Origin: G963666895 sp963666895
Lineage (GTDB): Bacteria > Desulfobacterota > Desulfovibrionia > Desulfovibrionales > Desulfovibrionaceae
Direction: 5' to 3'
DNA length: 64,000 bases
Assembly: GCA_963666895.2 (NCBI GenBank)
Contig: CAXXNS010000001.1
Location: 378,114-442,113 of the forward strand
Part shown: positions 58,453 to 64,000 of the stretch, in pieces
How the letters are laid out: every line of letters begins with the position of its first letter
Position numbering within the stretch: position 1 is the first letter of the stretch
Notes under the pieces: model-generated
What the model saw: only the letters and a program-made list of their open reading frames with translations
What the model was told of the DNA's origin: nothing
Database searches by the model: none
Made by a program: the position numbers and the translations under genes

Positions 58453-60691
58453 CCCGACCACTTTGTACACCCGCACGTGGGGCAACCCCTCGTAGACCAG
58501 CTCGAAGTACTGGGACACTTCGGGACGGGTCCTTGAGCATCAGCTGCACCTGGACGGAATTGTAGGCCGTGTCGTCCATGATATAGGCGTCGCCCCGGTG
58601 CTTGTTGAACAGCAGGTGCGGGCCCGCGTTGCCCCAATAGTCCTTGTGGTTGACGTGGTCGGGCTCCAGGGAGTCCACCGAGGATATGGGCACGGCCTTG
58701 CCGTTCTCAAAGACCACGGCCGCGTGGGAGGGGTCGAACCGGAAGTTGCGGATGCGGTCGGCCGTGCCCACCACGCGCTTGCCGTCGGCCAGGTTCCAAT
58801 TGCCGAAGGTGCTGATCCACTCCAGGATGTTGAAGTCGTGCCAGCCCACCACCAGGTACTGGGGCGCGATGCCCGGGGTGTCCACGTCGCGCATCCGCAT
58901 CCAGTCGATCTCGTCGGCCGCATCCCGGCCCGACATGGTGTCCCAGACGTCGGCCGGGCAATAGCCGTGGGCCGCGGAGTAGCGGATGATGCGGTTGGCC
59001 TGGGCCAGGGAGTCGGTGCTCAGGGCCAGGGCCACGGGATAGATGTCCCGCCCGGCGTGCAGGCCGCCGTCCACCACGGTCATGCGCCCGGCGTAAAACT
59101 GGGTGGCGTAGCCCCAGTCCCACCAGGTCCAGACCATGGCCCCCTCGGGGGCGACGTCGCCCAACTCGATCAGGGCCTCGGCGTGGGGCTTGTCCACCAC
59201 CGGGGTGGGGCTCAGGCCGGCGTAGCGGACGACCAGGGGGATGAGCAGGAGCACGGCCGCCACCGTCAGCGCGCCGGCCTCCATGCGGGAGCGGCTGGAC
59301 GACCAGGCCCACTTGTCCGGCACCATGCGGGTCAGCCAGACCAGGGGCACGGCCAGGCCCAGGGCGACCATGGGGCCGCCGAACATGGTGAAGCGGATGC
59401 CCATCCAGTACCCGGCCAGGGCCAGGACCAGCAGGGGCAGCAGGAACACGGCCATGGGCCTACGCCAGCAGACCCAGAAATAGCCTATCACGCCCAGCAG
59501 GGAGATCCAGCTCAGGGGGCCGATGCGCATGAGCACCTTGCCCCAGCCCACCTGCTTGGCCTCGATGATGGACTGGATGATGGAGGGATAGACCGGACCG
59601 GCCGCCTGGGCCGCGGCCTGCCCCGCTCCGGCGGGTTCGGAGGGGCTCACGTACAGCCAGAGCTTGGACACCACCCCGTAGAACGGCGCCAGCAGGTCCG
59701 TATGCAGGACCAAAACGGCCAGCACGGCCAGGGCGGCCACAAGGGCGTAAACGGCCTTGTCCTCTTTCCAATACTTGTCGGCCAGGAGGAGCACACCGCC
59801 CGGAATGGCCGCCAGGATCAGGATGTACAGCCAGCCCGCCAGGGGCAGCCATCCCAGCACCACGTCCCAGCCCGGGACTGTCCGAAGGAAGAATTCGCCG
59901 GAATTGGGGAAGGCCGTCATGGCCATGACCGTCAGCAGCAGGACTCCCCGTCCCCGAAGCCCCGGCCTGCCGAAGACCAGGACCATCAGCACGGCCGCGT
60001 ACCACAGGACCACGTGCATGAAGACCAGATCCGCGTGCCAGAGCCCGGCCAGCCGCGTCACGAGGCCGAATACGGCCGCGGTCAATATGGCCTTGAGCCA
60101 GTTGCGCTCTTCCGCCGGTTCGTCCTTGGACCCGAACCAGCGCCGCCTGACAAGGGGAACCAGCAGCCAGGCCAGCAGCAGGGCCACCAGCATGGGCGAG
60201 AACAGGGTCATCATGTCGGAGTCGTAGTAGCCGAGCCGCGTGCGGCTGAAGAACCCGGGGGCCAGCCCGCCGATGATCCCGGCCAGGAGCCCGGCCCAGG
60301 GACCGCCCAGGAAGCGGCCCCAGAGGAAGGTCAGCGGGGCCACCAGGCTGCCGATGATGGGCGGGAACCAGAACGCCACCTGGGCCAGGGACATGCCCGT
60401 GGCCGCCGCCAGCCAGCGGGTGGCGTCGTCCAGGAAGGAGTTGTAGGCGATGCGCACGCCCTTGGCCGCCGCCAGCCAGTAGTAGCTGTCGTGGGTGGCC
60501 ATGATGGGATCGCCGTTGACCCGGAGGCCGGGATGGTCCCAGATGGGAACCTCCAGCAGACGCACCCCGAAGCAGACCAGGTACGACACGGCCCCCAGGA
60601 CCAGGAGCCATTTCCAGTCCCGGGACCAGTCGAAGCCGGGAGCTTTCGCGAGTTCGCTTTCCATCGCCTGCGCGGCGTTCTTCTTGACCAT
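58441..60691 (-). CDS. STT3/PglB/AglB-family oligosaccharyltransferase (one-base insertion near the C-terminus)
   Basis: About 749 aa after correction. N-terminal ~450 residues have 11-13 membrane segments; the first loop holds VNGDPIMATHDSYYW (DxD-type metal site), and the soluble C-terminal domain has the STT3 signature WTWWDWGYATQFYAGR. It transfers lipid-linked glycan to Asn in N-X-S/T sites, as in Campylobacter and some Desulfovibrio. Start MVKKNAAQAMESE chosen for its GGAGAG ribosome site. An extra C near 58529 shifts the last 30 residues (EVSQYFELVYEGLPHVRVYKVVGSGK in the other frame). Confidence 0.9.
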
Positions 60692-60811
60692 GGTCTCTCC
60701 GATTCTTTTCAGAATGGGCATTGCCTACATGCTCCGGACGGCAAAATCAACGCCGCCCATGGACCCCCGATGCTTTTCGTACCCAAAACCTGTTGACTTG
60801 TTGTTCAGAAA

Positions 60812-60823
60812 TTTTGTACAAAA
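60812..60823. promoter_or_regulatory. 12-bp perfect palindrome at the start of the winged-helix gene
   Basis: TTTTGTACAAAA abuts the ATG at 60823, with TTGACT at 60793-60798 as a possible -35. It could be the operator for the regulator encoded immediately downstream. If transcription starts here, translation would have to begin at the in-frame GTG (60829) or TTG (60832). Confidence 0.4.
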
Positions 60824-61354
60824 TGTGCGTGTTGACCCAATTGTTCTCGTCCAAGACGCGCATCAAGCTTCTCATGAAGCTCTTTCTGAACCCCAAGGTA
60901 TCCTCATATTTGAGGGAATTGGCCAAGGAGTTCGACGTCTCGCCCAACGCCATCAAGGGCGAGCTGGATTCCCTGTCCCAGGCCGGATACCTGGAAAAGG
61001 AGCAGAACGGCCGCTCCATCTATTTCAAGGCCAACACCAAGCACCCCTTTTTCCCGGAGATCAGCTCCATCGTGCGCAAAAACCCTGGGCATCGACCGTC
61101 TGCTGGACGAGATCATGGCCGAGCTGGGCCAGGTGGAGGCGGTCTACATCCTGGACGACTACGCCATGGGACGCGACTCGGGCATCATCGACGTGCTGGT
61201 GGTGGGCGACATCAACCGGGGCAAGCTGGAGCACCTGCGCCAGGTGACCGAAGAGAAGATCAAGCGCAAGGTCCGGCCCATGGCCATCACGCTCCAGGAA
61301 TTCGAGAACTCCTCGGACGTCTTCCTGCGCCGTCCCCACTGGAAGGTGATGTGA
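60823..61354 (+). CDS. Winged-helix regulator with degenerate nucleotidyltransferase domain (one-base insertion)
   Basis: Corrected length 176 aa. The winged helix (LFLNPKVSSYLRELAKEFDVSPNAIKGELDSLSQAGYLEKEQNGRSIYFKAN) is followed, after an extra A near 61080, by a minimal nucleotidyltransferase-like domain (VEAVYILDDYAMGRDSGIIDVLVVGDI). The usual GS motif is replaced by DD, so catalysis is unlikely. It is divergent from STT3 and sits 2 bp before the RfaH-like gene, so it may control the glycan cluster. The wHTH is similar in kind to the regulator next to the NeuB-like gene. Confidence 0.72.
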
Positions 61355-61356
61355 CC

Positions 61357-61854
61357 ATGACGCAGTGGTACGCCGTGAACGCCATCACCCGCCAGGAAGA
61401 GCGGGCCCAGGTCAACCTGGACAACCAGGGCTACGAGACCTGGCTCCCGGTCCTGCTCAGCGAACGCAGGCACGCGCGGCGGGTCTACACGGTCCGCGAG
61501 GCCCTGTTTCCTGGGTACCTGTTCATCCGCCTGGACGCGGACCGGGACCACTGGGCCCCGGTCAACGGCACCGGCGGGGTGCGCCGCCTGCTGACCCAGC
61601 AGGGCCGCCCGGTTCCCGTGCCCGGCGAGTTCATCGGCCAGCTCCAGGAAGCCATGGACGAGACCGGCTGCCTGCAGCTGCCCGAACGCCGGCTCACCCC
61701 GGGCCAGAAGCTGCGGTTCGTCCAGGGGCCCTACCGCGACTGCCTGGGCACCCTGCTCAGGATGCCCGCCCGCGACAGGGTCTCGGTGCTGCTCCATATT
61801 TTCAACAGGCCCGTGCCCACCACGGTGCCCCGGACCCACGTGGTCCTCGCATAG
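61357..61854 (+). CDS. NusG-like transcription antiterminator (RfaH/LoaP/UpxY type)
   Basis: 165 aa. NGN domain starting MTQWYAVNAITRQEERAQVNLDNQGYETWLPV, with YTVREALFPGYLFIRL, as in NusG paralogues; the C-terminal KOW domain (GQKLRFVQGPYRDCLGTLLRMPARDRVSVLL) is present. Paralogues of this kind act on long polysaccharide or glycan operons. The gene precedes an ABC flippase-like gene, with an ops-like element and hairpin in between. Confidence 0.88.
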   Translation: MTQWYAVNAITRQEERAQVNLDNQGYETWLPVLLSERRHARRVYTVREALFPGYLFIRLDADRDHWAPVNGTGGVRRLLTQQGRPVPVPGEFIGQLQEAMDETGCLQLPERRLTPGQKLRFVQGPYRDCLGTLLRMPARDRVSVLLHIFNRPVPTTVPRTHVVLA

Positions 61855-61912
61855 GCCGCCCGGCGCGGAGCCGGACGCGGCCGCGGGCATGAAAGGCATG
61901 CCTATACGTGAC

Positions 61913-61946
61913 GGGTGAAGGGGCTTCACCCGAATGGCGGAAGCGT
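61913..61946 (+). promoter_or_regulatory. ops-like element with upstream hairpin
   Basis: Perfect hairpin GGGTGAAG-GGG-CTTCACCC (61913-61931), then GGCGGAAGCGT at 61936-61946, one base different from the E. coli RfaH-recruiting ops consensus GGCGGTAGCNT. It lies between the NusG paralogue and the ABC transporter gene, on the transcribed strand in the right orientation. Confidence 0.5.
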
Positions 61947-62005
61947 GCCTGACGCCGGGCACGAACCCGGGACCGGACGATCCACGGCGAAACCCAAAGG
62001 CAGAC

Positions 62006-63904
62006 ATGGGCATCAGCAACAACAGGGCGGACAAGCTCTCCTACGAGGCCGCCACGTCGATCAAGCCGGTCTCCGACAGCCGGGCGCAACCGGCCAAGGT
62101 GGTGCGCGTGGTGCGCGACCTGCTGAGCTTCCTGCCCCGGCCCCTGGTCCGGAAGTTCGGCTTCCTCATGGCCTGCACCGTGGGGGTGTCCTGCTTCGAG
62201 GCGTTCGTGCTGAGCATCGTGGCCGTGTTCGCCACCTCGGTGACCAACCCGGAACAGGCCCTGCAGTCCAGGCCCGCCCAGTGGGCCGCGGAGGTCGTGC
62301 CCGCCATCGGGACCATGGAGACCCAGACCCTGTTCACCATCCTGGGCGTGTCCATCGTGCTGCTGGTCCTGGCCAAGAACGCCACGCACGGGCTGGTGCA
62401 GTACGCCTACATGCGCGCCATCGCCAAGATCGCGGGCTACCTCGGGGAGAAGACCCTGGGCGGCATCATGCGCATGCCCTACCGCTGGCTCATGCAGGAG
62501 AACAGCGCGGACCTCATGACCACGGTCCAGTTCGCCGGGAGCTGCAGCGCCTTCCTGAACAACATCTTCACCGCAGTCATCGAGTCGGTGCTCATGGTCC
62601 TGATGCTCTCCATCCTGGTGGCCACCAACCCCATGCTCATGGTCCTGGCCGCCCTGGTGCTCGGCCTGCCCGCCTTTGTCCTGGTGCGCTGGGGCCGCCG
62701 CCGCCTGGACCGCATCGCCAACAGGATCTGCGGCCACAGGATGTCCTCCATGCGCAACGCCATGGTCGCCCTGCAGGGGCTCAAGGACATCAAGATTTCC
62801 GGCCGGGAAAAGGACTTCTGCGGCCGCTACGCCGTGGACGCCTACGCCTTCCCCCTGCTCCACGCCAAGCAGGAGATCCTGGCCAGCCTGCCGGGCTGGA
62901 CCCTGGAGGTCTTCGGCTTCACCCTCCTGGTGGGCACGACCTTCTTCATGATGTTCGTCCTGGACAGCTCGGCGGTGAAGATCACGGGCACCCTGTCCCT
63001 CCTGGCCGTGTTCGCCTGGCGCGGGCTGCCCGCGGCCGTGCGCGTGGTGACCATCATCAGCAAGTTCCGCAACGAGATGCCCTACGTGCATGAAATCATC
63101 GCGCACATGCGGCGCATCGAGGCCATGGCCCAGCCCGAGGGCCAGGAGGCCAAGGACATCCAGCTTTCCCTGCACGAGCAGTTCCGGCTGGATTCCGTGT
63201 GCTTCCAATACAACGACGATCAGGAGCATATCCTGGAGGACGTGGGCTTCGAGGTCCGCAAGGGCGAATGCGTGGGCATCATCGGGGAGTCCGGGGCCGG
63301 GAAGAGCACCATCATGGACATCATGACCGGGCTGCTCAAGCCCTCGGAGGGGCGCCTCCTGCTCGACGGCCGGACGGTTGGGGACGACGAGCTTCCGGCC
63401 TGGATGCGCATGGTCGGCTACATCCCCCAGGCCCCGTACATCTACGACGCCACCCTGGCCGAGAACGTGGCCTTCGGCCAGGCCGAGGACCAGATCGACC
63501 ACGAGCGCATCCGCAAGGCCTGCAGCCTGGCGGCCGTGGACTCCTTCCTGGACAGCCTGACCGAACGGTACCTGACGCCCCTCGGCGAGCGGGGCATCCG
63601 GCTCTCCGGGGGCCAGCAGCAGCGCATCTGCATCGCCAGGGCCCTGTACGACGAGCCGGACATCCTGTTCTTCGACGAGGCCACCAGCTCCCTGGACTCT
63701 AAGAGCGAACGGCAGATCCAGGAGACCATCACCAATCTCAAGGGCACCGTGACCATGGTCATCGTGGCCCACCGCCTGAGCACCGTGCGCGACTGCGACC
63801 GCATCGTATGGATCGACGCGGGCCGGGTCAGGATGATAGGCCCTCCGTCAGAGGTTCTCCCCACGTACCGGTCGGTCCTCGACCCGGAAACGGACGGGGA
63901 GTGA
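62006..63904 (+). CDS. ABC transporter, ATPase-permease fusion (lipid/glycan flippase type)
   Basis: 632 aa. N-terminal six-segment exporter domain (about 45-330) and ATPase domain with Walker A GESGAGKST (about 430), Q-loop YIPQAPYIYDATLAENV, signature LSGGQQQRICIARAL, Walker B ILFFDEATSSLD and switch His in IVAHRLSTV. Type IV exporter like MsbA or PglK, which flip lipid-linked sugars. With STT3 nearby this could be the N-glycan flippase (inference). Start MGISNNRADK chosen from spacing; AAAGG lies 6-10 bp upstream. Confidence 0.88.
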   Translation: MGISNNRADKLSYEAATSIKPVSDSRAQPAKVVRVVRDLLSFLPRPLVRKFGFLMACTVGVSCFEAFVLSIVAVFATSVTNPEQALQSRPAQWAAEVVPAIGTMETQTLFTILGVSIVLLVLAKNATHGLVQYAYMRAIAKIAGYLGEKTLGGIMRMPYRWLMQENSADLMTTVQFAGSCSAFLNNIFTAVIESVLMVLMLSILVATNPMLMVLAALVLGLPAFVLVRWGRRRLDRIANRICGHRMSSMRNAMVALQGLKDIKISGREKDFCGRYAVDAYAFPLLHAKQEILASLPGWTLEVFGFTLLVGTTFFMMFVLDSSAVKITGTLSLLAVFAWRGLPAAVRVVTIISKFRNEMPYVHEIIAHMRRIEAMAQPEGQEAKDIQLSLHEQFRLDSVCFQYNDDQEHILEDVGFEVRKGECVGIIGESGAGKSTIMDIMTGLLKPSEGRLLLDGRTVGDDELPAWMRMVGYIPQAPYIYDATLAENVAFGQAEDQIDHERIRKACSLAAVDSFLDSLTERYLTPLGERGIRLSGGQQQRICIARALYDEPDILFFDEATSSLDSKSERQIQETITNLKGTVTMVIVAHRLSTVRDCDRIVWIDAGRVRMIGPPSEVLPTYRSVLDPETDGE

Positions 63905-63928
63905 ATCCGTAGAGCAAGGAGTTCCGGC

Positions 63929-64000
63929 ATGACCTCCATCTGCTTCTTTTCGGGCAAGCGCGGCGGCTTCAACCACCTGGTGCCCATCTTCGAGGAGCTG
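63929..64000 (+). CDS. Start of next glycan-cluster gene (3' partial)
   Basis: Twenty-four codons only: MTSICFFSGKRGGFNHLVPIFEEL, preceded by AAGGAG. The opening resembles CDP-glycerol/UDP-GlcNAc-2-epimerase-like GT-B proteins, but this is too little to assign a family. Same strand, 24 bp after the flippase stop, so it is in the same operon. Confidence 0.6.
   Translation, partial: MTSICFFSGKRGGFNHLVPIFEEL

Overview
This high-GC window most likely comes from a sulfate-reducing member of Desulfovibrionaceae (Desulfovibrio or Pseudodesulfovibrio type). It carries the dissimilatory sulfite reductase genes dsrA-dsrB-dsvD with a neighbouring cobB/cbiA, a periplasmic multihaem cytochrome c3, CheV, MntP, several sigma-54 signatures and secreted envelope proteins. 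No rRNA, CRISPR array, insertion sequence or prophage block was seen; there is one tRNA (Arg-ACG). No genus can be fixed from the sequence alone.

Layout. 0-5.2 kb: penicillin-binding carboxypeptidase (5' truncated), M48 lipoprotein protease, cytochrome c3 behind a sigma-54-type promoter, SpoIIE-type phosphatase response regulator, MntP. 5.2-12.5 kb (minus): a signalling operon of sensor kinase, lipoprotein, sigma-54 activator and hybrid kinase. The first three reproduce the order of enterobacterial GlrK/QseE-QseG-GlrR/QseF, and a consensus sigma-54 promoter with a ~190-nt terminated non-coding stretch lies just upstream, where enterobacteria carry the sRNA gene glmY. 12.7-19.1 kb: FmdB, purB, pyrE, then three overlapping envelope genes, a Csd6-like L,D-transpeptidase-fold protein, a membrane protein and a Csd4-like M99 carboxypeptidase, which look like a cell-shape module. 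19.2-21 kb: a TolQ/TolR-type motor set. 21-32 kb: SDR, aminotransferase, methyltransferase, a large ABCG-type transporter with two secreted partners, a STAS protein and a second SpoIIE phosphatase. 32.8-39 kb: tRNA-Arg and an acyl-CoA dehydrogenase / ETF-oxidoreductase / etfB / etfA operon. 39-45.7 kb: AbrB-PIN toxin-antitoxin pair, radical SAM protein, YkuD-DUF1287 fusion, CheV, and a NeuB-type sialic/pseudaminic/legionaminic acid synthase with its own winged-helix regulator. 46-52 kb: acyl-CoA ligase, cyclophilin, TPR-OGT-like glycosyltransferase, cobB. 52-56 kb: dsrAB-dsvD. 56-64 kb: small genes, an SGNH-type protein, an STT3/PglB-like oligosaccharyltransferase, and an outgoing glycan operon (winged-helix regulator, RfaH/NusG paralogue, ABC flippase, next gene truncated by the window edge).

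Two general cautions. First, eight genes in 33-38 kb and 52-61 kb contain 18 single-base indels, mostly in G/C runs. Every one is repaired by removing or adding one base, and the repaired lengths are whole codons, so sequence error is more likely than real decay; the rest of the window appears free of them. Second, very long antisense open frames are by-products of high GC and are not annotated.

How the pieces fit: dsrAB/dsvD with cobB (possible amidation of sirohaem) and cytochrome c3 serve sulfite reduction. The acyl-CoA ligase, acyl-CoA dehydrogenase and ETF genes suggest oxidation of fatty or other organic acids feeding electrons through an ETF. The peptidoglycan enzymes, TolQR-like motor, NeuB, OGT-like protein and STT3 cluster suggest a curved, glycosylated, motile cell.
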